Below, piece after piece: positions 8,499 through 17,209 of a DNA stretch of 53,619 nt. Origin of the DNA: Planctomycetales bacterium (GTDB lineage: Bacteria > Planctomycetota > Planctomycetia > Pirellulales > Lacipirellulaceae); assembly GCA_020427155.1 (NCBI GenBank), contig JAGQOW010000016.1, positions 1 through 53,619 on the forward strand. Reading direction: 5' to 3'. The notes beneath the pieces were generated by a model that saw nothing but the letters and a program-made list of their open reading frames with translations, was not told where the DNA came from and did not search any database. Numbering within the stretch: position 1 is the stretch's first letter; each line of letters opens with the position of its first letter. The translations under genes were made by a program, and so were the position numbers.

Positions 8499-9428
8499 TC
8501 AATCGCTGCTGGGCTCGTACTCGAAATCCTTCCACTTCATGGCTCGGCGGAAGGGTTCGATGCGGAGCATGACTTCGCCGTTCTGGAAGAGTCGGACCGT
8601 GCCGTTGGACTCGCTGACAGTAATAGCAATCGCGCTGGTCGCTCGGCTGATCGCTGCCGCGGCCCAGTGCCTGGTGCCCAAGCCTTTGCTGAGACTGATT
8701 TCGGCTGCAGGAGACGAGATGTACTGGCAGGCCGAGACGACGGTACCTTCGGCGGACACGACCAGGGCGCCGTCTAGTTGTGCGATTTCTTTGATCGATT
8801 CACGCACCTTGGGATCGCCCAGTCGTCGTTCGGCGACGCTATAGCCACGTACCGGATCGAAACCCAAGGGATGGCAGTTTTTCAGCACTCGGCGGTGATC
8901 GCCGACGACAAACAGCGTGCCGACCGGTTTGCCTTCGCGACCTTCGCGACCAATGGCAACTGCGAGGTCGACAGTTGTTTTCAATATTTCGATGGGAATC
9001 TTAGTTTTCAGTTGGCGAAGGTCGTGTACGGTGAGGCGGCCCAGGTGTTCATCGAGTCGAATGACGCTGATCGAGTCAATCGTGCCGGCTTCGAAGCCGC
9101 TATATAAAGCAACGACCCCGGCGCCGGGAGCAAGCAGGTCGTCGGCAACACTTTCCAGCAAGGCTTGGGTAAGTCGTTCGTAGACGGGGCTATCGGGAAT
9201 ATTGAGTTCGACCGTATCGAAGCCGAAGTTCTCGGCCTTTGCCAGATGCTGTGGCCGATCACTGGCAAGTACGACGTGCATCTTGTCGGTAGCGGTGCGC
9301 AGCTTTTCCCAATCGAGAGAACCTTCCAAGAGAAACAAGAGCGCTTCGGCATCTTCGTGTTTTGCCAGGCGCGTGGCAATCCCGCAAAACTCATTGAGTT
9401 GGTCGGAGAATTTGATCGGTGTCGCCAT
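8499..9428 (-). CDS. Diadenylate cyclase with extra N-terminal domain (DacZ-like)
   Basis: A 309-residue cytoplasmic protein with no membrane segment. The C-terminal half (about 145-285) is a DisA_N/DAC domain, which joins two ATP into cyclic di-AMP. The two hallmark motifs are present: DGA at 219-221 and GTRHWAAA at 251-258, the usual RHRAA with Trp in place of Arg. The N-terminal 120 residues (LLFLLEGSLDW, VVLASDRPQHLAKAENFGF) look like the pyruvate-kinase C-terminal-like Rossmann domain seen before the cyclase domain in archaeal DacZ. This differs from the membrane CdaA, CdaS and DNA-scanning DisA forms. The DAC call is firm; the DacZ resemblance is from memory of domain order. No c-di-AMP phosphodiesterase or receptor gene is seen nearby. 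Confidence 0.88.
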   Translation of the reverse strand: MATPIKFSDQLNEFCGIATRLAKHEDAEALLFLLEGSLDWEKLRTATDKMHVVLASDRPQHLAKAENFGFDTVELNIPDSPVYERLTQALLESVADDLLAPGAGVVALYSGFEAGTIDSISVIRLDEHLGRLTVHDLRQLKTKIPIEILKTTVDLAVAIGREGREGKPVGTLFVVGDHRRVLKNCHPLGFDPVRGYSVAERRLGDPKVRESIKEIAQLDGALVVSAEGTVVSACQYISSPAAEISLSKGLGTRHWAAAAISRATSAIAITVSESNGTVRLFQNGEVMLRIEPFRRAMKWKDFEYEPSSD

Positions 9429-9662
9429 TCTGTTGCCGCCAAAGATTCTAGAAGGCAGATCGGAATCTTAGAACCGCGGCCCAAGGACGCGCGAGTGCTG
9501 CAATTTAATCCAGACACGCGGGTAGATCAATGGAGAGTGGAGCAACTATTGACCACTGCGCGGTTCATGAGTCCCCGCTGCCACTGGTTTTCAAAAGGAG
9601 GTAACAAGTTGCAGTCGGGGCGCAGGTTTATTGGCTGTGCCGCTGTCAATGAAGCAACCGAG

Positions 9663-11333
9663 CTATCGTTTGGTGTTTCCGGTTGCCGGCGCCTTGGTCT
9701 TGCCCGCTACAGGTAAGCTTTCCAGCTTATCGTAGGGCGCAAAAACACGCCGATCATAGATTAGCAGGGCATGAATAGCGTGGCCCAGTGGTCCGGCTTC
9801 CCAGTCTTTGTAGCGGTTGTTGTAGAGGATCGATGCCAGGTAATCGGCAGCTCGAGTGGTTTTGGAGTGATGAAGTTCTTGTTCGCTTGCTGCATAGAGG
9901 AGCCATTCGAGCAGATGGCCGGTAGTTTTCAGCTTGCGGTCAAGGGATTGCTCGTTTCCAGGTCCGCGAAACCACTCGGTGCTTAAGCTGCCGTCTCGGT
10001 TTTGCAGTCGGTAGGCGTACTGCTGGTAGCGTTGGACGAATTGCTGGGCTTTCAGGTACTCGCCGTCGATCGGTTCGCCCCGTTGTTGCCTGGTTTTGTA
10101 GGCGAGCGTGAGTCCTGAGAGGCGATGAGTACCGCCGCAGGCAGCGCCGCGAACGGGCTGGCGCATCTCTTCGGAGATGAGCCGGGGAATGTCCCATTGC
10201 ATGCCCTGGTCGTTCATCCAAGTGGTATCGGAATTGAGATAATGCATCAGGGCGATCAGTTTGAACGTGAGCTCGGTCCTTGGATAACAGGTTTTCATTT
10301 CCATCTTCACAAGGTCAGAGACAGTCAGTTCGTGGCCTTCGACCTGCAAGGGGTAGTCTTTGCTCACCTTCGACTGAGCCAGCATGGCGAGCAGTTGGCC
10401 TCGATGTCCTTGCAGGGCAGGGCCGACGCGTACTTGCAACTCGCCTTCGTCGTTCACATACATCAAGGTGCGGCGTTTGCAGTCCTGGTTGAAGCAGAGC
10501 CAACCTACGGCCGAAGTTTCGGGCCCCTGGGGGCCGCCCAAGAGGACTTTGCTGTCGACTTCGTAGGCGAGCAGCGCGTGCATTAGTTCCCAGGGGCTAC
10601 GGTCGCGAGTGTTGAGAGGTCGTTCGTAATAGTGTTTTAGCACGAAGCGAACCTTGGTGCGGAGGTTCTTCTGCGAGGTGGTAAGCGGGGGCAGAGTGGT
10701 GGGGTCGACCGAAATTGGTTCGGAAGTGAGCTCAGCTTTAGGAGTCGGGAAACTTAAAACCGTCAGCGGCTTCGCTTGAACTGATGAGCGGCTTGATGAT
10801 CGAGTTTTGGTAGAATCGTCTGATCGAGTTGGGCTCGATGGCGCTGTAGATCGGTTGCGGGAAGAGGAATAGTTTCTGGAATTGTTTGAAGATCGGTATC
10901 GACGCGCAACCTGAATCGGAGCAGTCGAGTCTGCCGTCGTTTTAGGAATCTTGATGGCTTCGGCCGATTCGGTTTCGTCCGACTCTGTAGAGCTGGCAAT
11001 GGGAGAAACCCATTTGGTGAACGGCGAGGTGATCGTCTTGGAACGTGCGTCTGGTCGCGAAGTGGTGCTGGGGGCTTTAGTCTTGGTGAAACTCGGGGCC
11101 ACGAAACGAGGGGAATCGCTCGACGAAGTACGAGCGACCATTTCCAAGGCCGAGGTAGGAAGTTCGTATCCTGGGGCTGGAGGTACGTGACGCGCGTCAA
11201 GTGTCGCGTTGCCTGAGGCCAATGGGCTCCAATCACCTTCCTTGGCCTGAGCGACCGGTGTGTTGAAAGCGACCAAACCGACCAAGTGAAGCGCGACCAA
11301 TGCGCTCACGTAGGCTAGCAACCAGCGTTGCAT
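9663..11333 (-). CDS. Secreted uncharacterised protein, possible alpha/alpha-toroid
   Basis: A 556-residue protein. I start at ATG 11333 because AAGGGGG lies upstream and a signal peptide (WLLAYVSALVALHLVGLVAF, ending near AQA) begins there. Residues about 30-190 are Ser/Thr/Arg/Pro-rich and probably disordered. From about 215 to the end it is helical and regular, with HALLAYEVDS, a GWLCFN-DCKRRTLMY segment, LLAMLAQSKV, CGGTHRLSGL, RDGSLSTEWF and TGHLLEWLL. These resemble repeats of the terpene-cyclase/prenyltransferase toroid fold, notably RDGSLSTEW, but no cyclase catalytic Asp-rich motif is seen. I do not know its function. Conserved Cys may bind metal or form disulfides. Confidence 0.8.
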   Translation of the reverse strand: MQRWLLAYVSALVALHLVGLVAFNTPVAQAKEGDWSPLASGNATLDARHVPPAPGYELPTSALEMVARTSSSDSPRFVAPSFTKTKAPSTTSRPDARSKTITSPFTKWVSPIASSTESDETESAEAIKIPKTTADSTAPIQVARRYRSSNNSRNYSSSRNRSTAPSSPTRSDDSTKTRSSSRSSVQAKPLTVLSFPTPKAELTSEPISVDPTTLPPLTTSQKNLRTKVRFVLKHYYERPLNTRDRSPWELMHALLAYEVDSKVLLGGPQGPETSAVGWLCFNQDCKRRTLMYVNDEGELQVRVGPALQGHRGQLLAMLAQSKVSKDYPLQVEGHELTVSDLVKMEMKTCYPRTELTFKLIALMHYLNSDTTWMNDQGMQWDIPRLISEEMRQPVRGAACGGTHRLSGLTLAYKTRQQRGEPIDGEYLKAQQFVQRYQQYAYRLQNRDGSLSTEWFRGPGNEQSLDRKLKTTGHLLEWLLYAASEQELHHSKTTRAADYLASILYNNRYKDWEAGPLGHAIHALLIYDRRVFAPYDKLESLPVAGKTKAPATGNTKR

Positions 11334-11699
11334 CGAATCCCCCTTGATATTTTTACTTCTGGGACGAATGAGAGATCGTTCCAGAAGGCCCCACCTTATT
11401 CCTGCGGCACTTGCCGACACGCCACCCTTGAGAAGGACGCGTTAAGAGACGCCCTCTGCAGTTGATATCGGGAGAGTCGGAGCGGAAATCCACCCAGAAA
11501 AAGGACTTTTCAAACGCCCCCAAAAACGCAAGAAAGTGGGTGGGATGGTGGATTGAGGCGAGCTGTTAGTAGCATGTCGAGATTGCGGATTAGCTAGCAT
11601 GCTCGCGTGCAGCGACGGTCTATTACGCCGTGCTGCTCGAGAATGCTAGCATGCATTCGAGATGCGCTGCTTGCTAGCGAAGGAACTGCTGAGAGCAAG
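11334..11699. other. Gene-free interval with short repeats
   Basis: 366 bases between two minus-strand genes. The first 20 bases hold the ribosome binding site of the 11333 gene. The right half holds GCTAGCATGC twice as direct repeats (11593-11602 and 11645-11654); the second copy lies in a local palindrome (GAATGC, TAGCAT, GCATTC). I see no coding signal and no tRNA. Confidence 0.5.
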
Positions 11700-12389
11700 T
11701 TAGAAAGGCGAATACTTCTTGATTCGCTCAGCTACCGAAAGTTGCGGCGAGATTTGGGGCTGCTTGCCGGCGGCATACTCTCGCCAGACTTGGACGTCGT
11801 TGCCTAATTCGAGGCCGCTCACGGCCTGCAATGATTGCACGGCAGCATATTGCATGGCGGGGTCGCGATCGTTGACGGCAATACCGAGGGCAGCGACGCT
11901 TTCGCTTGAGCGAATCTTGCCTAGGGCGTCGACTGCCGCCAGACGTACGTCGAGTTCTTCGTCGTTTTTCAGCACTTCCTGCAATTGGGCGACGGTGGAT
12001 GGATCGGCCCGTTCTCCCAACTTCAGACAGCAGGCCAGGCGTACGTCGAGATCGTCGTCGTTTAAGCCGGCCAACAGCATTTGTTGCGCCAGCGGAGTGG
12101 AATACTCGGCGACGGTTTCTTGGATTGCACGGCGAACCAACGGATCGGGTTCGGTGCGGATTTGATTGGCGAGTTGTTCGGACAGCCGGGCTTGTTCAGC
12201 AGCATCGATGTCATCTGCCTGGGCGCCCATCTCTCGAACGGCCGCGACGCGCATGCCGGGAGTGATAATGGAGGTTCTTTCTTTGGCACGGAAGGGCCAG
12301 GTAGTGCAGCCAGTAGAGACCAGGGAGAGAATCGCGGCAAAGAACGCTAGCGACGTAGTCACACGAGGGCTAGAAGATCGTGGAGCCAT
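11700..12389 (-). CDS. HEAT-repeat lipoprotein
   Basis: A 229-residue protein. ATG 12389 gives a lipoprotein signal: hydrophobic SLAFFAAILS then the lipobox LVSTGC, so Cys would be lipidated and the protein held at a membrane. From about residue 75 the sequence is made of HEAT or PBS-lyase-like repeats of about 31 residues (DPLVRRAIQETVAEY, DLDVRLACCLKLGERAD, ELDVRLAAVDALGKI, DPAMQYAAVQSLQAV). Such repeats make curved helical scaffolds for binding proteins. No enzyme motif is present. An in-frame start 90 bases upstream is less likely since it would bury the signal. The partner is unknown. Confidence 0.87.
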   Translation of the reverse strand: MAPRSSSPRVTTSLAFFAAILSLVSTGCTTWPFRAKERTSIITPGMRVAAVREMGAQADDIDAAEQARLSEQLANQIRTEPDPLVRRAIQETVAEYSTPLAQQMLLAGLNDDDLDVRLACCLKLGERADPSTVAQLQEVLKNDEELDVRLAAVDALGKIRSSESVAALGIAVNDRDPAMQYAAVQSLQAVSGLELGNDVQVWREYAAGKQPQISPQLSVAERIKKYSPF

Positions 12390-12611
12390 GGGCGGAGTCT
12401 TGTCGTTGGTTATCGAGCCACACACGTGGAAGAGACTTTGCCAGCAGGTTCGGCGGCCAAAGGCGCAGGAGATTAGCAAACCATCAACGTGCCGGCCATG
12501 CCAACTTCGACAAGTGGTTGGTTGAAGTTTTCGGAGATATCAGTCGCTGGGAAAGCCTGCTAAGCTGGGAAGGTTGTTGAGGGTCTGATTCGCGCAGATC
12601 TAGATTTCGTT

Positions 12612-14282
12612 TTGCGCTGGCCGCACCTAGTGGCAGGCGCAAACCTGGTGCTAGCTATTACTGACCTTATGTCTGTATCTCTGCCAGAACGAGGCATTGC
12701 CTGTCGGCTGCTTGCAGCCAGCCTCCTTGGATTGCTGGTTTGCTTTGTTCTGGCGAGTGCCCGACTGCGCGGCCTGTTGGTAAACTCGGCCTGGCTAACG
12801 GGTGGAGCGTTGGCTGTTGGCGTATTGCCCGGGACTTTTCTGGCGGTGGCCATTGCCAAGACTTCGGTGGTCGGTCGTCGTCTGATTGAAGGGTTGTTGG
12901 TGGCATTGCTATTTGTACCCCTGTACGTGCAAGCGGCTGCCTGGCATGCGGTGTGGGGACCGACAGGTTGGTTGACCGATCAGTCGCCTTGGCTTGCTGG
13001 CTGGCGCGGCGCCGTTTGGGTTCACGGGGTGGCTGCAATTCCCTGGGTGGCGATTGCGGTTTCGGCAGCGTTAAAGAGCATCCCTCGAGAGTTTGAAGAA
13101 GGCGCCTTGATGGATGCCAATGCGTGGAGCGTGGTTACTCGCGTAAGTTTGCGACGCGCGGGAGTGGGGGTCGTTGCAGCCAGCCTGTGGGTTGCTGTCA
13201 TTTGCTTTGGGGAGATTGCGGTTACCGATCTCTTTCAAGTACGCACCTTTGCAGAAGAGATCTATACCGCTGCCAATCTCGGCGTGTTGGGCGGAGTGGT
13301 AACTGCTTGGGAAGACACTCCCCAGCTTGCGACCCGAGACCTTTGGTTGGGGACCACGGCGGTGCTGATGTTGGTGTTGGCGACGATTGCCGTCATCTGG
13401 TTTTGGTTGCCTAGTTCAGTGCGAGAAAGTCCGGGGGAACGCTGGGTATGGCAACTCGGCGTAGGGCGTCACCTGTTCAGCATCGCAACCTGGTTGTTGG
13501 TCGTCATGCTGGTAGGCGTGCCGGTGGTAAGCCTATTGAATAAGTCGGGAATGCAAACACGCCAAGTGGATGAGAGAATTGTCCGCCAATGGTCTGCTGC
13601 GAAGGCGGTGAGTTTGGTTTTTCGGAGTCCGTGGGAGCATCGCCGCGAGTGTCGCTGGTCGTTTGCGATCGGCGGTGTAGCTGCCGCCGCGGCGACGTCT
13701 ACTGGGGCAGTGATTGCCTGGGGGCTGCGAACACGACGGTTGCCTGCTTGGCCGACGGTTCTGTTGTTGGCCTTCGGCTTTGCGATTCCAGGGCCGCTGA
13801 CGGCGGTTTGGCTGATTGGTTTGCTGAATCATTCTGCCGACTCGATCTGGTCGGCACTCACCTGGTGTTACGATCATACGGTCCTAGCGCCGGTGCTAGT
13901 GCAGTTTTTCCGGGCCCTTCCTTTGGCAACCTTGGTGCTTTGGTCCCAGTTGGCCAGCTTGCCTCAGGATGTGCTCGACAGTGCCACGAGCGAAGGGGCC
14001 GGTTGGTGGACGCGGCTATTTGTGGTTGCCTTGCCGCAACGCTGGCCAGCGGTGGCGGCCGCAGGATGCATGTCGCTGATCGTGTCCGTCAGCGAGTTGG
14101 CGGCTACGCTATTGTTGGCACCACCTGGAGTAGCAACCCTGTCGATGCGGATCTTTGGGCTTTTGCACTATGGATCGGACGACCGTGTGTCGGCCCTGTG
14201 TCTGGCGTTGGCCATGGCGATTGGCCTGCTCACCGCTGCCGTATGGAGTGTTTACGACCGGTCGGGGAGGCAAACGGGGTGA
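12612..14282 (+). CDS. ABC transporter permease, two fused BPD domains (iron/thiamine type)
   Basis: An integral membrane protein of up to 556 residues with about 12 hydrophobic helices. It carries two copies of the binding-protein-dependent permease domain, each with a cytoplasmic EAA-like loop: EEGALMDANAWSVVTRVSLR in the first half and LDSATSEGAGWWTRLFVVALP in the second. This two-domain plan fits the FbpB/ThiP family (ferric iron, thiamine or similar small solutes). TTG 12612 is the longest start; ATG 12669 is equally plausible and neither has a good ribosome binding site. No substrate-binding protein or importer ATPase lies nearby, so its partners must be elsewhere. Confidence 0.83.
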   Translation: MRWPHLVAGANLVLAITDLMSVSLPERGIACRLLAASLLGLLVCFVLASARLRGLLVNSAWLTGGALAVGVLPGTFLAVAIAKTSVVGRRLIEGLLVALLFVPLYVQAAAWHAVWGPTGWLTDQSPWLAGWRGAVWVHGVAAIPWVAIAVSAALKSIPREFEEGALMDANAWSVVTRVSLRRAGVGVVAASLWVAVICFGEIAVTDLFQVRTFAEEIYTAANLGVLGGVVTAWEDTPQLATRDLWLGTTAVLMLVLATIAVIWFWLPSSVRESPGERWVWQLGVGRHLFSIATWLLVVMLVGVPVVSLLNKSGMQTRQVDERIVRQWSAAKAVSLVFRSPWEHRRECRWSFAIGGVAAAAATSTGAVIAWGLRTRRLPAWPTVLLLAFGFAIPGPLTAVWLIGLLNHSADSIWSALTWCYDHTVLAPVLVQFFRALPLATLVLWSQLASLPQDVLDSATSEGAGWWTRLFVVALPQRWPAVAAAGCMSLIVSVSELAATLLLAPPGVATLSMRIFGLLHYGSDDRVSALCLALAMAIGLLTAAVWSVYDRSGRQTG

Positions 14283-14485
14283 TTATCGTAACGCTTGAAT
14301 TTACGCCTGTTTTTACATGGGGAACGTCTGCGCACCGAGAATCACAGGCGCAGCAGCGGTGTGATTGGCAGCGCAATCGGCTAGAATGACGCGGCGGCCT
14401 GAGTCTTTCGGAACAGAGTTCTTTCATGGTTTTTTGTAGCCATCGTATTCGACAGAGCGAGCCACCGAACCTGTGGGTGCTGACC

Positions 14486-16990
14486 ATGCGCCGTACAGTT
14501 TGGCTGCTATTGTTGATCATAGCCGGTTCGACCGTAGGATGCGGGGGTTGCGACTCGCAAAGTGCGGCTTTGCAGGCTGAGAAGAAGACAGAAGAAGAAC
14601 TCTTGGAGCAGAAGAAGACGGAAGAGAAGCAAAAGAAGCCCCCGCAAGAGATTGGTCCGCTGCTTTCGCAGCTTGGCCAGGCAGAGTCGGTTGAGCAAGA
14701 ACTTGTTGACAACGATCCCGATACAGGGCCGCTCATACTCGTGAAGCCGGGGCACTGGACGCCAACCGTTCAGGAGATGAAATCGAACTACGAAGATTTT
14801 GTCGGTTACACCAACACCGGCCTCTTTGACGAGCGAGATCGACCTTCGGTGCTACGATATTCTCGTTACACCTACGAGACGACCAGACCGATTGCCCTGG
14901 CCAAAGGGCGGGCAAAGCGAGTGGCGGGAGAGTTGTTTGTTCCGGAATACACGACCGGCAAACGTGTTCGAGCCCGGTTGTTCAACCGCGAAAGCGGCGC
15001 AGAGATTCCCACGCGCGACCTCAGCCTGCTTAAGATGCCGTCGTATCAGTATTTCATCGTAGTGTTGGCAGAAGAGACGGCCCGATACGGCTTTTTGAAA
15101 GTGACCGATGCGGTACGCGCCCCTTGGGAAGAAGAATTAGAAGAGAACTCCGCGCCGCATTATCGCGTTGTGCTGGCCGATGCGACCAAAGAACTGCCGC
15201 TGTCGGCTAATTCGTTGGCTTGGACCAGCATGGCTTACATGATCTGGGATGAAGTCGATCCAACCCGTTTGTCGGTCGAGCAGCAGACGGCGATGCTCGA
15301 TTGGCTTCATTGGGGAGGACGGTTGATCGTCAATGGCCCTGATTCGCTCGATACATTGCGAGGCAGTTTTTTGGACGAATACTTGCCGGCCGAGAGCGAA
15401 GGCCCGCGCCAGATCGGCGTCGCCGATCTGGCTGAGTGGTCAGCTACCTGGTCGGAGCGAGTGGATGGGTTGCCGCTGGCGCCGTTAAGGCCGACCAAGC
15501 CTTGGTCGGGAGTGCGACTCAAGCCGCGCGAAGGGGCGCGCGAATTGGCAGGCGGCGGCGGTTTGTTCTACGAGCGCGACATTGGCAGGGGCAGCATCCT
15601 GGCTTCTTCTTTGCAGTTGGCAGAACGAGACTTCATCAATTGGGCAGGCTACGACAGTTTTCTTAATGCGGGTCTGCTGCGACGGCCGCGGCGGCGTTTT
15701 TCGGCAGGGGCTTATGGAGGTCCGCGGGTCGAGTGGGAAGATTACCGCCCTCAGCGGCTTGATGCGCATCTGGTTACAGGACTGCGTCTCTTTGCCCGCG
15801 ATGCGGGAACAAGAGCCAACTGGCAACGACTGGCAATCCCTTCGACCAGTGTCAATCAGGTTGGCATGCCCGACTCGGATGAGATGACCACCGAGAAGGT
15901 TGATCGTCCTGGGGGACTCGGCTCTTGGAGCGAGCAGAGCCCGGTCTCGCTTGCCGCACGGGCATCGCTGGAAGAAGCGGCCGCGGTGCGCATTCCCGAA
16001 GCGAGTTTTGTGCTCACTTGCTTGGGGCTCTACCTGGTGTTTTTGGTACCGCTCAACTGGATGGTGTTTCGGGCGCTACGCCGAGTCGAGTGGGCCTGGA
16101 TTGCTGCTCCAGTGATTGCGATTCTCGGTACCTGGGGCTTGGTGCGGTTGGTGCAGCTGGACATCGGTTTTGTTCGTTCGCACACCGAGATTGCGCTGCT
16201 CGAATTGCAGAACGAGTACGAGCGAGGTCTTTTGACTCGTTATACGGGCTTGTATTCCTCGTTGTCGACTACCTATGACGTGACCTATGAGGAGCCCACG
16301 ACGATGGCCTTGCCATTTCCGGCCAAGGACGAGGACGTGCTGAAGTTGGGCGATCGAAGTTCGCCCGTGGTGTTTGAGAAACAGCGAGAGTCGAGTCTTC
16401 GCGGTTTGACGGTTACGTCAGCCTCGCGGCGCAGTGTGCACAGCGAGCAGTTGTTCGAATTGGGAGGCTCCTTGCGGCTGGGCACTTCGTCGCGAGGCAG
16501 TAAGCAAATCGAAAACCACTCGCAGCTGAACCTGCGCGACGTCGTGGTGGTGCAGAGGTCATTCAGTAGGGGGCAACTGCAAGTCATGGGTTCATGGGTC
16601 GGCGAACTGCGCAGCAACAAGTCGGCGGTGCTGGGTCCTGTGCCGATTGACCTAGCTGCCGACCGTTTGCCTTTTGCACAGGAGCGAGCTCAGTCTGCCC
16701 GCGACTCGGCAGCCCAGCGGTTACAAGTCGATGCGATGTTGAAACTGGCATTCCAGTTCCCTGGTGATAACGATCCTTACGAGCAGTATCGCGAAGAAGT
16801 GCGGCTGGTGGGGGTCGTCGACGGGGTGCTGCCCGGCGCCGAGACGTCGCCGAGCACCTCGCAGATTCAAGGGGCGACCGTCGTATTGGCCCATCTCAAA
16901 TATGTCGCACCGCCAGCGCCTCGGCCGGATGTCAATAACCGCTCGGATGTCGTCAAAGAAAAACCAATTGCGAACGAAGAGACCGAGTGA
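14486..16990 (+). CDS. Large membrane-anchored lipoprotein with GATase-like domain, unknown function
   Basis: An 834-residue protein. ATG 14486 opens a lipoprotein signal (LLLLIIAGSTVGC), followed by a Lys/Glu-rich stretch likely to be coiled. Around residues 240-285 it has SANSLAWTSMAYMIWDEVDP, then a segment LSVEQQTAMLDWLHWGGRLIVNG, the signature of a class I glutamine-amidotransferase-like fold found in large bacterial membrane proteins near ABC-2 exporters. No catalytic Cys triad is evident. Two transmembrane helices lie at about 505-555, so both ends are probably outside the cytoplasm. The gene precedes the ATPase at 17210, and the pair may work together in export or envelope maintenance (inference from context). 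Confidence 0.78.
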   Translation: MRRTVWLLLLIIAGSTVGCGGCDSQSAALQAEKKTEEELLEQKKTEEKQKKPPQEIGPLLSQLGQAESVEQELVDNDPDTGPLILVKPGHWTPTVQEMKSNYEDFVGYTNTGLFDERDRPSVLRYSRYTYETTRPIALAKGRAKRVAGELFVPEYTTGKRVRARLFNRESGAEIPTRDLSLLKMPSYQYFIVVLAEETARYGFLKVTDAVRAPWEEELEENSAPHYRVVLADATKELPLSANSLAWTSMAYMIWDEVDPTRLSVEQQTAMLDWLHWGGRLIVNGPDSLDTLRGSFLDEYLPAESEGPRQIGVADLAEWSATWSERVDGLPLAPLRPTKPWSGVRLKPREGARELAGGGGLFYERDIGRGSILASSLQLAERDFINWAGYDSFLNAGLLRRPRRRFSAGAYGGPRVEWEDYRPQRLDAHLVTGLRLFARDAGTRANWQRLAIPSTSVNQVGMPDSDEMTTEKVDRPGGLGSWSEQSPVSLAARASLEEAAAVRIPEASFVLTCLGLYLVFLVPLNWMVFRALRRVEWAWIAAPVIAILGTWGLVRLVQLDIGFVRSHTEIALLELQNEYERGLLTRYTGLYSSLSTTYDVTYEEPTTMALPFPAKDEDVLKLGDRSSPVVFEKQRESSLRGLTVTSASRRSVHSEQLFELGGSLRLGTSSRGSKQIENHSQLNLRDVVVVQRSFSRGQLQVMGSWVGELRSNKSAVLGPVPIDLAADRLPFAQERAQSARDSAAQRLQVDAMLKLAFQFPGDNDPYEQYREEVRLVGVVDGVLPGAETSPSTSQIQGATVVLAHLKYVAPPAPRPDVNNRSDVVKEKPIANEETE

Positions 16991-17025
16991 AATGATGAAG
17001 CTGTTCTTACCCAGCGAAACGCGAC

Positions 17026-17169
17026 GAACCCAGTACTGCAAGCCCCTGGCATTGCGTTGTGTCCTCTTGATGCTTGCGCCGCGAATGATCCCCCGCCGGA
17101 AACGGTTTCTGCTGGAGCGGATTGCGTTTCCGGCGGGGGCACTGGGTTCATTCGAGGCGCAAGGATCAA
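17026..17169. repeat. Large imperfect inverted repeat before the ABC ATPase
   Basis: Two nested stems are visible. The inner one is a perfect 15-bp repeat, CCCCCGCCGGAAACG (17090-17104) against CGTTTCCGGCGGGGG (17125-17139), with a 20-base loop. The outer one pairs 17067-17088 with 17148-17169, 20 of 22 positions matching. A third pairing, GAACCCAGT (17026-17034) with ACTGGGTTC (17141-17149), would compete with part of the outer stem. No T-run follows. It may be a mobile palindromic element or a regulatory leader of the ATPase gene. Confidence 0.75.
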
Positions 17170-17209
17170 TAAGTGTCGTAGTGGTGCAACATTTTCGGGA
17201 ACCGTGTCA

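Noticed and set aside
9663..11420. Longer start of the secreted protein at 11420
   Set aside because: The extra 29 residues precede a strong ribosome binding site and signal peptide at 11333 and look like untranslated leader.
13589..14389. Long plus-strand open frame inside the ABC permease gene
   Set aside because: It is out of frame with the permease, has no ribosome binding site and a Cys/Gly/Arg-rich composition typical of a shifted reading of GC-rich coding DNA.
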